DNA of 64,000 nucleotides from Mastacembelus armatus. Taxonomy: Eukaryota; Chordata; Actinopteri; Synbranchiformes; Mastacembelidae. The first letter of the stretch is position 1. The number at the start of each line of letters is the position of its first letter. Below the pieces are notes generated by a model. That model was not told the origin of the DNA. It did no database searches and was given only the letters and a program-made list of their open reading frames with translations. The stretch lies in NCBI RefSeq assembly GCF_900324485.2, contig NC_046649.1, forward strand, positions 20,941,165-21,005,164, read 5' to 3'. Positions 1 through 10,054 of the stretch are shown here, piece by piece. A program made the translations under genes and the position numbers.

Positions 1-51
1 TGAAGAGAGGATCTGTAGTCTGTGGAGAGAGGATCTGTAGTCTGTGGAGAG
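1..51 (+). repeat. 22-bp minisatellite, 3' end, locus A
   Basis: Two and a bit units of the G/A-rich repeat (core GGATCTGTAGTC followed by GGAGAGA-type purines) run directly into the ATG at 52. The array continues off the left edge of the window. The repeat can be read in frame with the gene but supplies no ATG, so 52 is the best start. Confidence 0.95.
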
Positions 52-2308
52 ATGTCCTCCCAAGTCAGACTGAGGCTGCTGCCAAGTGCCAGATGTTTGT
101 TTGACGAGCCTGTTCAGGTGAAGGTGGAGGGGCTGAGGTCGAGGCAGGTGGTCACCATGAAAGCCAGATCAACGGACGAGAAAGGAGTGGTGTTCAGCTC
201 CTCAGCCACCTACAGGGCTGATGGGAGCCGGGAGATAGACCTGCTCAGAGACCCCTCACTCAGTGGGAGCTACGTTGGGGTTGAACCCATGGGTCTGCTG
301 TGGTCGATGAAGGCAGATGCCTTGCACAAAAAGTTTCAAAAACCATGTGCACTAAATCCCCATGTGGTGAAGTTCTCTGTACATGAGGAGGACAGGGAGG
401 ACAGGATGTTGGCAGAGGTGACCAATGAGAGGCTTCTGATTGGAAATGGGGTCAGCCGGGTTCCTGTCAAAGGGAGGAATTTTCAGGGAGTCCTGTTTAC
501 CCCCCCAGGTAAATAGTTCTGTACTTTATGTTTTCACCACAGTCTGTACAACATACAGTGCTGTAGTTATGACTGTGTTTGTAGTTGTTACAGTTTAGTG
601 TCATTGCATCAAAATATTAAATTCAACAATTCATACAATGTAATGAGCTAAGATTTCCTATGATTCTCTATAGACATTTACTGTGTTGTATATGTCTTAT
701 GATCCAGGAGAAGGTCCGTTTCCTGCAGTGTTGGATCTCTGCACCTTAATGTGTGAGAAAAGAGCCAGTCTGCTGGCCAACAAAGGCTTTGTGGTTCTGA
801 CTGTACCAGTTTACACTGATCGCCCTGACAATGTCAAACAGATGCATCTGGATCATTTTAAAGAAGCTAGTGGATTTTTTACAACAACAACCAAAGGTGA
901 GCTGTGTGAAGTAAATTATGCTTTTAAGGGTCAGTCCACAATTTTGCAAGTTTGTTTTAAATCAAAGGTTGGATTCAGGTCTTGTTCAACTGTACATGTT
1001 TTTCTGAGGTTCAGAATCAGAATTGGATTAATAGCCAGGTATGTGTGACAAACATTTGGCGTTCGTCACCACATGGTTACACAATCTGTACATAACTGAA
1101 AACAGTATTTACAGTTTAGCAGTTTAGCTCTGACATATTAAGTGGATTTCTTCCAAATTACAATCTTTTAACACAAAATCGCTGTTTTACCTTCATAGCC
1201 CAATTCCTGAAGTAAAAAATATGTTTAAGCATATTATCCATCCATCCATCCATCTTCTATACCCGCTTTTCCTGGCTCAGGGTCACGGGGATCTGCTGGA
1301 GCCTATCCCAGCTCTCTCTCGGGTGGAAGGCAGGGGTACACCCTGGACAGGTCACCAGTCTGTCGCAGGGCCACATATAGACACACAAAGACAGACAACC
1401 ACACACACTCACACTCACTCCTACGGGCAATTTTAGAGTCACCAATCAACCTAACATGCATGTTTTTGGACTGTGGGAGGAAACCGGAGTACCCGGAGTA
1501 AACCCACGCAAGCACAGGGAGAACATGCAGACTCCACACAGAAAGGCCGGGATGCGAACCCACGACCTTCTTGCTGTGAGGCCAGTGCTAACCACTCAGC
1601 CACCATGCTGCCCGTTTAAGCATATTATAACACCTCTAATTTGCTAACTTATTTTTATTCTTATTTTTATTCTTATTATCTTATTATTATTCTTCTCAGG
1701 TTGGCAGTAAAGGAGTTGGCATAATATCACGATCAAAGGGAGGAGAAATTGCACTTTCACTTGCTGCTTTTGTACCTGGTGTTGAAGCTGTAGTGTGGAT
1801 TAATGGCTGCAGTGCTGTTGCAGGTGTTCCTCTGTACTATAAGAACCAACAAATCATCCCACCAATACCATTTGACTTGAGCAAGATTATTCTCACTGAA
1901 TCGGGAGCTAGCATGATCAATTATACCCTTGAAAATCCTGTGGCAGAGAAGAACAAGGGCAGCCTGGTCCCCATTGAACAAGCCAAGGGACGGTTCCTCT
2001 TTGTGGCTTCAGAGGACGACCTCTGCTTGAACAGTAAGGTTTACATGGAGCAGATAGTGGAGAGACTGAAGCACCATGGGAAGGAGAACTTTGAGACTAT
2101 GAGTTATCCTGGATCTGGACACATGCTGGAGCCGCCATATGGTCCATACTGCACCTCCAGCTTTCATGGGGTCGTTCCCCATGTAGTCCTGTGGGGGGGG
2201 GAGGCCAGGACCCATGCTGCAGCTGAAGTCCACCTGTGGTCAAAGATTCAGGAGTTTTTCAGAACTCACCTGAGCTGTGATGCTGCACAAACTAAAGTCA
2301 AAATATAG
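52..2308 (+). pseudogene. ACOT/BAAT-like thioesterase, locus A, frameshifted in exon 2
   Basis: Exons are 52-508, 708-896 and 1700-2308. Exon 1 (the N-terminal thioesterase/BAAT domain) is open and ends at a GT donor. Exon 2 is 189 nt instead of 188: one extra T near 866 shifts the frame before the donor at 897. Exon 3 is open and keeps the SRSKGG nucleophile motif, the EDD acid and the GSGH histidine, and ends in VKI. Intron 2 carries a SINE (1238-1614). Exon 2 is a mosaic: its CTTAATGT stretch near 744-751 matches locus E, its later part matches H, and the extra T falls at the same site as in D, I and N. The closest intact relative is H. If the extra base is real, the protein ends shortly after exon 2. 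Confidence 0.85.
1238..1614 (-). mobile_element. tRNA-derived SINE with (GATG)n tail, in intron 2 of locus A
   Basis: Read on the minus strand, the element starts GGGCAGCATGG and shows a tRNA-like A box (GTGGCTGAGTGGTTAGCACTG region) and B box (GGTTCGCATCC). It ends in GATG repeats, a tail typical of SINEs mobilised by RTE-type LINEs. It is flanked by a perfect 14-bp target duplication, TTTAAGCATATTAT (1224-1237 and 1615-1628). The equivalent introns of H and M have the empty site, so this insertion is younger than the gene duplications. Small open frames inside it are not genes. Confidence 0.9.
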
Positions 2309-3439
2309 ATACAAATAAGATAAGAAACATATAGTAACAGATCATGATATCAGGGCTAATAAATGATTAGGTTCATGCTTGGTTGTTTTGTAATGAGTAG
2401 AACATTTTAATATTTAATTGATGTTTCATTATATTATTCTAAAGTTGTGACCAGTCTCACCTGACATGGGCTTAATACATATTAAAAAATTAATGGTAAG
2501 ACACACTTATTGCACACATTTACTGTGCAAAAAATGTTGACTCTGTGACTGATTGCCTTTCTTTTGCAGCTTGCTCTTGACAGTAGATGGACCCCTGCTT
2601 TTGTGAGGAAAAATTCACTGATATGTTTTTAATAGTTTTCAGACAGTGGAGGTGTACAGCACAGACAAACAGGATAACTTTGTTTCTGGATTCAAAGACA
2701 TTATGGTTAGAACTTAATATTCATTGTTGTCATTTAGTCCCTATATGGGATTTGTAGAAACTGACACAACATAAAATATTTAAGTGAGTGTCTGCGGTGT
2801 ACATCTTGAGTTCCTGTTACTGAAATATCAACTATTACCCTGTACCTGTTACTCTCTTGCATATTAAAATACTATTAACTGATTTGTCATACTTAATTTT
2901 CCAACATTAAAACAAAGAAATGCTAATTTAAACTAAACTATAATAGGCCTACCTAATGTTTGGACACCTGGCTAACATTTCAGCTAGCGAAACATGCCAG
3001 CTGTTGTCTGTGAATATTCTTGGTTGTCCAGGGGAAATTATCTAGAGGTTGAGTCATGGTAGCTGGACTTCTAGTTTTTAGGTCGAAACATTTCACCACT
3101 CATCAGAGTAGTACTCAACTTCTAGATGCCAACATGTTTTCATTAATTCAGTGGAACCTTACTTTTTTTTAACTAATTTGTTTCAACTTGAGCACCATTG
3201 ATTTTTTTATTTATAGGTAAAATAATTAAAATTGAAATGCAATTCTATCCATCAATGCTCTATTAAAGCCTAGGATCCATCAGTCATTGAAAAGCTTTAA
3301 TTTAGAAGCAGCCAGGGCTTTGTTTAGGCTTAGTAACCAACATTTGCGACCATAAATTATTATTATAGTGAACACGGGCGCTTGTAAACACTTATTTATC
3401 TGGGAGGACCTTTTCTGTGAACATGGGCCCCAACAGCTC
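2309..3439. other. 3' flank of locus A
   Basis: AT-rich sequence with no credible open frame. It matches the flanks of H (27834 on) and M (47902 on) except for a deletion of about 40 bp near 2923. A polyadenylation-like AATAAA lies near 2358. No RNA gene was seen. Confidence 0.6.
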
Positions 3440-4080
3440 AAGGAAGGCTCCCCCTCTCCTGTGGTGTCCCCCAGGGTTCTGTCTTAGGCCCACCCCTTCG
3501 TGTGCTCTATATGCCATTGGGGTCTATCTGCTCTAAGCTTAATATTTCATTTCATCGCTTTGCAGATGACCTTCAAATTTATCTTCCCCTAAAGCCAGGC
3601 ACTGCCTCAACCTGTGTTTTATTGGACTGTCTCAATGATATTAATAGATGGATGTCCAGAAATTTACTTCCTTTAAATGGCAAGAAAACTGAAATTATGA
3701 TGTTTGGAAGTTCTTCTGGTTTTAGATGGTGTCAACAGTGATCTGGGCTGTTGTCATCCTACTGTCACCCACATGTTAAAAATCTTGGAGTTTACCTAAA
3801 TGGCTCTTTTAAATTTGACCTTGCTAGTCTATTTTTGAAAAATCTAACATCAAATTTTGCTGTTTTGCAGATGATCTGCAAATCTATCTGCTATTAAACA
3901 CAAGCAGTTAAGCCTTCATACAGGTTCTACTGGATTGTCTTAAAGATGTACAAGCATGGATGGAGTCAGATTTTCTTACTTTGAATAAAAATAAAACAGA
4001 AATGATTGTGGGTGGCCAACATGGCAGTCTGTATCGTCCATTAGCCTTATTTTGTCATCATTTTGTCATAATCTTTAAAT
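3440..4080 (+). mobile_element. L2/Rex1-like LINE relic (reverse transcriptase piece)
   Basis: Translation around 3457-3830 shows the reverse transcriptase landmarks GVPQGSVLGP, FADDLQIYLPLKP, NLLPLNGKKTEIMMFG and KNLGVYLNGSFKFD. A second, different piece of the same domain (FADDLQIYLLL ... WMESDFLTLNKNKTEMIVG) follows at about 3850-4015, so two LINE remnants are joined head to tail. Stops interrupt it and it is not functional. The clade (L2/CR1-type) is judged from motif style only. Confidence 0.8.
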
Positions 4081-4086
4081 CTGCTT

Positions 4087-4366
4087 GAACAGTAAGGTTT
4101 ACATGGAGCAGATAGTGGAGAGACTGAAGCACCATGGGAAGGAGAACTTTGAGACTATGAGTTATCCTGGATCTGGACACATGCTGGAGCCGCCATATGG
4201 TCCATACTGCACCTCCAGCTTTCATGGGGTCGTTCCCCATGTAGTCCTGTGGGGGGGGGAGGCCAGGACCCATGCTGCAGCTGAAGTCCACCTGTGGTCA
4301 AAGATTCAGGAGTTTTTCAGAACTCACCTGAGCTGTGATGCTGCACAAACTAAAGTCAAAATATAG
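4087..4366 (+). pseudogene. Duplicated 3' part of exon 3 of locus A
   Basis: A second copy of the last 280 nt of exon 3, open to the VKI C-terminus. It holds the catalytic His region (YPGSGHMLEPPY) but neither the nucleophile nor the acid. It has no start codon context, promoter or minisatellite. It is a by-product of the 2,058-bp duplication. Confidence 0.9.
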
Positions 4367-5497
4367 ATACAAATAAGATAAGAAACATATAGTAACAGAT
4401 CATGATATCAGGGCTAATAAATGATTAGGTTCATGCTTGGTTGTTTTGTAATGAGTAGAACATTTTAATATTTAATTGATGTTTCATTATATTATTCTAA
4501 AGTTGTGACCAGTCTCACCTGACATGGGCTTAATACATATTAAAAAATTAATGGTAAGACACACTTATTGCACACATTTACTGTGCAAAAAATGTTGACT
4601 CTGTGACTGATTGCCTTTCTTTTGCAGCTTGCTCTTGACAGTAGATGGACCCCTGCTTTTGTGAGGAAAAATTCACTGATATGTTTTTAATAGTTTTCAG
4701 ACAGTGGAGGTGTACAGCACAGACAAACAGGATAACTTTGTTTCTGGATTCAAAGACATTATGGTTAGAACTTAATATTCATTGTTGTCATTTAGTCCCT
4801 ATATGGGATTTGTAGAAACTGACACAACATAAAATATTTAAGTGAGTGTCTGCGGTGTACATCTTGAGTTCCTGTTACTGAAATATCAACTATTACCCTG
4901 TACCTGTTACTCTCTTGCATATTAAAATACTATTAACTGATTTGTCATACTTAATTTTCCAACATTAAAACAAAGAAATGCTAATTTAAACTAAACTATA
5001 ATAGGCCTACCTAATGTTTGGACACCTGGCTAACATTTCAGCTAGCGAAACATGCCAGCTGTTGTCTGTGAATATTCTTGGTTGTCCAGGGGAAATTATC
5101 TAGAGGTTGAGTCATGGTAGCTGGACTTCTAGTTTTTAGGTCGAAACATTTCACCACTCATCAGAGTAGTACTCAACTTCTAGATGCCAACATGTTTTCA
5201 TTAATTCAGTGGAACCTTACTTTTTTTTAACTAATTTGTTTCAACTTGAGCACCATTGATTTTTTTATTTATAGGTAAAATAATTAAAATTGAAATGCAA
5301 TTCTATCCATCAATGCTCTATTAAAGCCTAGGATCCATCAGTCATTGAAAAGCTTTAATTTAGAAGCAGCCAGGGCTTTGTTTAGGCTTAGTAACCAACA
5401 TTTGCGACCATAAATTATTATTATAGTGAACACGGGCGCTTGTAAACACTTATTTATCTGGGAGGACCTTTTCTGTGAACATGGGCCCCAACAGCTC

Positions 5498-6910
5498 AAG
5501 GAAGGCTCCCCCTCTCCTGTGGTGTCCCCCAGGGTTCTGTCTTAGGCCCACCCCTTCGTGTGCTCTATATGCCATTGGGGTCTATCTGCTCTAAGCTTAA
5601 TATTTCATTTCATCGCTTTGCAGATGACCTTCAAATTTATCTTCCCCTAAAGCCAGGCACTGCCTCAACCTGTGTTTTATTGGACTGTCTCAATGATATT
5701 AATAGATGGATGTCCAGAAATTTACTTCCTTTAAATGGCAAGAAAACTGAAATTATGATGTTTGGAAGTTCTTCTGGTTTTAGATGGTGTCAACAGTGAT
5801 CTGGGCTGTTGTCATCCTACTGTCACCCACATGTTAAAAATCTTGGAGTTTACCTAAATGGCTCTTTTAAATTTGACCTTGCTAGTCTATTTTTGAAAAA
5901 TCTAACATCAAATTTTGCTGTTTTGCAGATGATCTGCAAATCTATCTGCTATTAAACACAAGCAGTTAAGCCTTCATACAGGTTCTACTGGATTGTCTTA
6001 AAGATGTACAAGCATGGATGGAGTCAGATTTTCTTACTTTGAATAAAAATAAAACAGAAATGATTGTGGGTGGCCAACATGGCAGTCTGTATCGTCCATT
6101 AGCCTTATTTTGTCATCATTTTGTCATAATCTTTAAATCTGCTTTTAAAATTGATAAGGAAATCAGCACATTGTTGAGTTTTTTTTCCAGCTGAAACTTG
6201 TTAATAACACAAAGCTCTAACTCCCAAGAAGTGAGTTTGAGGTGGTCATCCATGCCTTCATTACATCCATCCATCCATCCATCTTCTATACCCGCTTTTC
6301 CTGTTCAGGGTCAAGGGGATCCGCTGGAGCCTATCCCAGCTCTCTCTCGGGTGGAAGGCAGGGGTACACCCTAGACAGGTCACCAGTCTGTCGCAGGGCC
6401 ACATATAGACATACAAAGACAGACAACCTCACACACTCACACTCACTCCTACGGGCAATTTTAGAGTCACCAATCAACCTGACATGCATGTTTTTGGACT
6501 GTGGGAGGAAACCGGAGTACCCGGAGTAAACCCACGCAAGCACAGGGAGAACATGCAAACTCCACACAGAAAGGCCGGGATGCGAACCCACGACCTTCTT
6601 GCTGTGAGGCAACAGTGCTAACCACTCAGCCACCATGCTGCCCGCCTTCATTACATCTCTTCCAGAATTCTTTAATTCTTTAACAATTCGTCTGGATCAA
6701 TGATTACTTCACTGTTTACAGATGGTTCAAAAGACAGTTGTTCATCTGCTGACAGAAAAAACATGTGAGCACAGTATTCTGGTTCTCACTTCATTGCATT
6801 GGCTTTCTGTGTATTTCAAGGTCCAGTTTAAAGCTTTATTACCTGTTGTTGAAATTTAAATAGGATGGTGCTGTTGTATTTGTCAGAGCTTTTGCATCCT
6901 GTTATCCCAG
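5498..6910 (+). mobile_element. L2/Rex1-like LINE relic, second copy, split by a SINE
   Basis: 5498-6140 repeats the reverse transcriptase pieces of 3440-4080. Past the SINE, around 6770-6900, the translation VLTSLHWLSVYFKVQFKALLPVV matches the conserved C-terminal part of this LINE group (the SLHWLPV..R..FK..LL motif). 6144-6910 is therefore probably the rest of the same relic. It is interrupted by stops. Confidence 0.7.
6268..6643 (-). mobile_element. tRNA-derived SINE nested in the LINE relic
   Basis: Same SINE family as 1238-1614, with the GATG tail at its left end. It is flanked by a 14-bp duplication, GCCTTCATTACATC (6254-6267 and 6644-6657). The same insertion is found in the H-I and M-N intervals, so it predates the block duplication. 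Confidence 0.9.
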
Positions 6911-7198
6911 CGAGAGCAGCTGTATTGCAACAACAGTATAGTCAAATAATGCAGTGTAGCCTGTTGTTTTGCATGACTGCACATGAAAAGTTTAGATTAT
7001 TACTAGAAATATAGTAAAATATATAATATGATTGTCAGAAGGATATTTAGATAATCAGAGGTATAGTTCTATTTTTTAAATTTTGTTTAGTAATGGTGAT
7101 ATAGTTCTTGAAGTCATGGTCAATTTATTGATTTTTTTGTTTACTTATGAAATATTCCCCATTAGTGTAACTACATACTGACTTTGTTATGTCCACAG
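6911..7198 (+). promoter_or_regulatory. Intron end and 3' splice site upstream of locus B
   Basis: AT-rich sequence ending in a probable splice acceptor, TTATGTCCACAG (AG at 7197-7198). The same position is kept upstream of the minisatellites of D, H, I, M, N, O and P. Splicing there would place the minisatellite in the 5'UTR. An upstream ATG at 7209 opens a uORF of about 15 codons. Confidence 0.45.
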
Positions 7199-7208
7199 GA
7201 CAAAGTCT

Positions 7209-7900
7209 ATGAAGAGAGGATCTGTAGTCTGTGAAGAGAGGATCTGTAGTCTGTGAAGAGAGGATCTGTAATCTGTGAAGAGAGGATCTGTAGTCTGTGG
7301 AGAGAGGATCTGTAGTCTGTGAAGAGAGGATCTGTAGGCTGAAAAGAGGATCTGTAGTCTGTGAAGAGAGGATCTGTAGTCTGTGGAGAGAGGATCGGTA
7401 GTCTGAAAAGAGGATCTGTAGTCTGTGAAGAGAGGAGCTGTAGTCTGAAAAGAGGATCTGTAGTCTGTGAAGAGAGGAGCTGTAGTCTGAAAAGAGGATC
7501 TGTAGTCTGTGAAGAGAGGATCTGTAGTCTGAAAAGAGGATCTGTAGTCTGTGAAGAGAGGAGCTGTAGTCTGAAAAGAGGATCTGTAGTCTGTGAAGAG
7601 AGGATCTGTAGTCTGAAAAGAGGATCTGTAGTCTGTGAAGAGAGGAGCTGTAGTCTGAAAAGAGGATCTGTAGTCTGTGAAGAGAGGATCGGTAGTCTGA
7701 AAAGAGGATCTGTAGTCTGTGAAGAGAGGAGCTGTAGTCTGAAAAGAGGATCTGTAGTCTGTGAAGAGAGGATCTGTAGTCTCTGGAGAGAGGATCTGTA
7801 GTCTGTGAAGAGAGGATCTGTAGTCTGTGGAGAGAGGATCTGTAGTTTGTGAATAAAGGATCTGTAGTCTGTGGAGAGAGGATCTGTAGTCTGTGGAAAG
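7209..7900 (+). repeat. 22-bp minisatellite, locus B, with 42-bp higher-order units
   Basis: About 32 units ending at the ATG (7901). In 7350-7780 a 22-nt unit (..TGTGAAGAGA) alternates with a 20-nt unit (..TGAAAAGA), giving a 42-bp higher-order repeat with marker variants such as GAGCTG and GATCGG. Since 42 is divisible by three, one frame stays open for 146 codons, which is a composition effect and not a gene. Confidence 0.95.
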
Positions 7901-8133
7901 ATGTCCTCCCAAGTCAGACTGAGGCTGCTGCCGAGTGCCAGATATTTGTTTGACAAGCCCGTTCAGGTGAAGGTGGAGGGGCTGAGGTCGAGGCAGGTGG
8001 TCACCATGAGAGCCAGATCAACGGACGAGAAAGGAGTGGTGTTCGGCTCCTCAGCCACCTACAGGGCTGATGGGAGTGGGGAGATAGACCTGCTCAGAGA
8101 CCACTCACTCAGTGGGAGCTACTTTGGGGTTGA
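7901..8133 (+). pseudogene. Locus B: exon 1 fused to downstream flank
   Basis: The ATG at 7901 opens a normal exon 1 (MSSQVRLRLLPSARYLFDKPVQV...) for about 77 codons. At 8130-8133 it switches to sequence otherwise found about 1.1 kb past a gene's stop (compare 13448). The two sources share TTGA at the join. The rest of exon 1 and exons 2 and 3 are gone. The open frame runs a few codons into the flank and stops at 8162. This is a deletion derivative of an I/N-type copy. Confidence 0.9.
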
Positions 8134-9150
8134 TTTTGGTGTTCGGGTTTCCTGTGTCTCGTAAGTTCATCAGTTTAGATCAGCTCCATCTGTGTTAATT
8201 AGTTCTGTCCTGAGTCTATTTATACCTCCTGTGTTCCTTTGTTCCCTTTCAGGTCATATTCTGTGTAGTACTAAAACATTTCTTACACTAGGGAAGTCAT
8301 AGTATTACAGCAGCACAGTATGTGCAGGGCATGTGCTGCCATAACACTGAAAGATATTTGATGCTTATCAAGTTGAAAAGACATGTTGAGTAAACGTGAT
8401 GGTGTAGAATAACATATGGACATTTGTAAATAATCAAATACAATGAAGAGGTGAATATTCTTAAATTTCATCCCTCTTGTGTTTGTTTCTAAACTATCAG
8501 AGGGTTTTACCCAGCTGAGGCAAACACAGGTTAGTGAGCGTCCTCTGCTGGACAAAGTTTGCAGCTGCACAGAGCTTCAAGATTCAAGTTCTTGTGCAAA
8601 GATGGCTCAGGTAAACACATTTGTGTAGACAGTGCAAGTCTCATATAAATATTTAGTTTTCATCAGTCTCACAGCTATTGATAAAACTGTTCTTCAGTCT
8701 GGTAGTCCTGCTGTGAATGCTCCGCAGCCTCCTTCCAGAGGGAAGAGGGACATAAAAGTGCATGCAGGGTGGGTGGAGTCCCTAAAATAAAGCTCAATCA
8801 CTTATTTCACATTACATGTTTTTATTTAATTGACATTACTTTGTAGAACCCTTTTTTTCACTTTGAGACTAAAAACATTTTTTTGTAATTTTATTTTGTC
8901 CAAAAAGTCAAACAGCTGTTATTTTAATTATTGATCAAGATATTGACCTGTGTGCTGTCATGGTATTGGAAAGTAAAATAACCATCATCCCAATGTTGGA
9001 CCATGGGAACAGTCCAAGTACATAACGATCCTTCTGAAGCCTCAGGCATCTTTTTGTTATCACAGACAGAACGTTCTGTCTCTGAGGTTGAGTTAAGACA
9101 AAGACATACTTAGTAGACTGTGCATCATCAGAGGAGGAGCAGAGAAGCAA
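8134..9150. other. Intergenic flank between B and the next promoter
   Basis: Non-coding. It matches 33430-35080 and 53570-55220 with a large deletion. It contains a CTCF-like motif (8536-8551). Around 8680-8760 there is a stretch resembling a common fish interspersed repeat (CTTCAGTCTGGTAGTCCTG ... CCTTCCAGAGGGAAGAGGG). No coding sequence is supported. Confidence 0.55.
8536..8551 (-). promoter_or_regulatory. CTCF-like motif
   Basis: GAGCGTCCTCTGCTGG is one base from the vertebrate CTCF core read as AGCGCCCTCTGCTGG. It recurs at the same place in several intergenic regions. Call by motif similarity only. Confidence 0.3.
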
Positions 9151-9160
9151 ACAGAGGACG

Positions 9161-9218
9161 TTAAAACCCAGTTGATCATTTTCCTCTCAGATCAACAACT
9201 GCTTTGCTGCAGGTAAGT
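9161..9218 (+). promoter_or_regulatory. TATA-like promoter and non-coding exon, orphaned
   Basis: TTAAAA (9161-9166) lies about 25-30 nt before a probable start site near 9190. A short exon ends at 9212 with a perfect GTAAGT donor (9213-9218). Copies of this module precede E, J, O and P. Here its intron is cut off at 9226 by the Tc1 fragment. Transcription start inferred from spacing. Confidence 0.45.
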
Positions 9219-9226
9219 CAAGTGTC

Positions 9227-9798
9227 GGCCAGGTCTAGGAAGAGTTCTGGTTGTCCCAAACTTTTTCCATTTGAGGATTATGGAGGCCACTGTGCTCTTA
9301 GGAACCTTGAGTGCTGCAGAAATTCTTTTGTACCCTTGGCCAGATCTGTGCCTTGCCACAATTCTGTCTCTGAGTTCCTTGGGCAGTTCCTTCGACCTCA
9401 TGATTCTCATTTTCTCTGACATGCACTGTGAGCTGTAAGGTCTTATATAGACAGGTGTGTGCCTTTCCTAATCAAGTCCAATCAGTTTATTTAAACACAG
9501 CTGGACTCCAATGAAGGAGCAGAACCATCTCAAGGAGGATCAGAAGAAATGGACAGCATGTGAGTTAAATATGAGTGTCACTGCAAAGGGTCTGAATACT
9601 TATGACCATGTGATATTTCAGTTTTTCTTTTTTAATAAATTTGCAAAAATTTCTACATTTCTGTTTTTTTCTGTCAAGATGGGGTGCTGAGTGTACATTA
9701 ATGAGAAATAAAATGAACTTTTTTGATTTTGGCAAATGGCTGCAATGACACAAAAAGTGAAAAATTTAAAGGGGTCTGAATACTTTCCGTACCCACTG
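9227..9798 (-). mobile_element. Tc1/mariner transposon, 5' part
   Basis: The right end at 9798 reads, on the minus strand, CAGTGGGTACGGAAAGTATT, a classic fish Tc1 terminal repeat, next to a TA (9799-9800). About 380 bp inside, minus-strand 9422-9200 encodes the N-terminal part of a Tc1 transposase (KELPKELRDRIVARHRSGQGYKRISAAL ... TVASIILKWKKFGTTRTLPRPGR), the paired-like DNA-binding domain. The catalytic DDE domain and the other end are missing. It was inserted in intron 1 of a G-type gene and then cut by a rearrangement. Confidence 0.9.
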
Positions 9799-9866
9799 TA
9801 TAAGATCCAGAATTTCATTTGATCAATAATTGACATTTACTGTGTTGTTTATGTCTCATGATCCAG

Positions 9867-10054
9867 GAGAAGGTCCATTTCCTGCATTGTTGGATCTGTC
9901 CACTTTTGCATCTGAGAAAAGAGCCAGTCTGCTGGCCAACAAAGGCTTTGTGGTTCTGGCTGTACCAGTTTACAGTGACCACCCTGACAATGTCAAACAG
10001 ACAAATTTGGACCATTTTAAAGAAGCAGTGGATTATTTACAGCAACAACCAAAG
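9867..10054 (+). pseudogene. Locus C: isolated exon 2 of a G-type copy
   Basis: A single 188-nt exon with correct acceptor (ATCCAG) and donor (GTGAGC), encoding GPFPALLDLSTFASEKRASLLANKGFVVLAVPVYSDHPDNVKQ.... It and its flanks match exon 2 of G (22288-22475). Exon 1 is replaced by the Tc1 fragment. Exon 3 is lost by a deletion in intron 2 near 10345. Although the exon is open, there is no gene around it. Confidence 0.88.

Larger units (their letters stand above)
2029..6144 (+). repeat. Local tandem duplication, 2 x 2,058 bp
   Basis: 2029-4086 is repeated almost without change as 4087-6144. The unit runs from the second part of exon 3 of locus A, through its 3' flank, to the LINE relic. At the join the LINE sequence and exon 3 share six bases, CTGCTT (2023-2028 and 4081-4086), as expected of microhomology-mediated or replication-slippage joining. 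The related loci H and M have a single copy. Confidence 0.93.

Noticed and set aside
1-51. N-terminal extension of the enzyme into the minisatellite
   Set aside because: The frame is open but uses GTG as the first codon; all intact copies share ATGTCCTCC as the first ATG, and family length fits that start.
3502-3741. A host gene encoding the 79-aa FADDLQIYLPLKP protein
   Set aside because: The motif is LINE reverse transcriptase and the frame is a fragment of a larger broken element.
6331-6651. Minus-strand 106-aa frame MKAGSMVAEWLALLPHSKK..., also at 1303, 29836 and 49907
   Set aside because: Lies within the tRNA-derived SINE; often predicted as protein in fish but is non-coding repeat.
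7361-7801. 146-codon plus-strand frame in the B minisatellite
   Set aside because: Open only because the 42-bp higher-order unit is a multiple of three; it stops before the true gene start and starts inside a repeat.
7209-7900. CRISPR array
   Set aside because: Units are contiguous, 20-22 bp, without unique spacers, in a vertebrate genome.
8283-8570. Minus-strand 95-aa frame (MQLQTLSSRGRSLTCVCLSW...), repeated at 13601, 33669, 53718 and 58890
   Set aside because: Recurs only because the flank is duplicated; it is interrupted differently in each copy and shows no domain.
9204-9419. Plus-strand 71-aa frame over the Tc1 fragment
   Set aside because: Shadow of the minus-strand transposase N-terminus.
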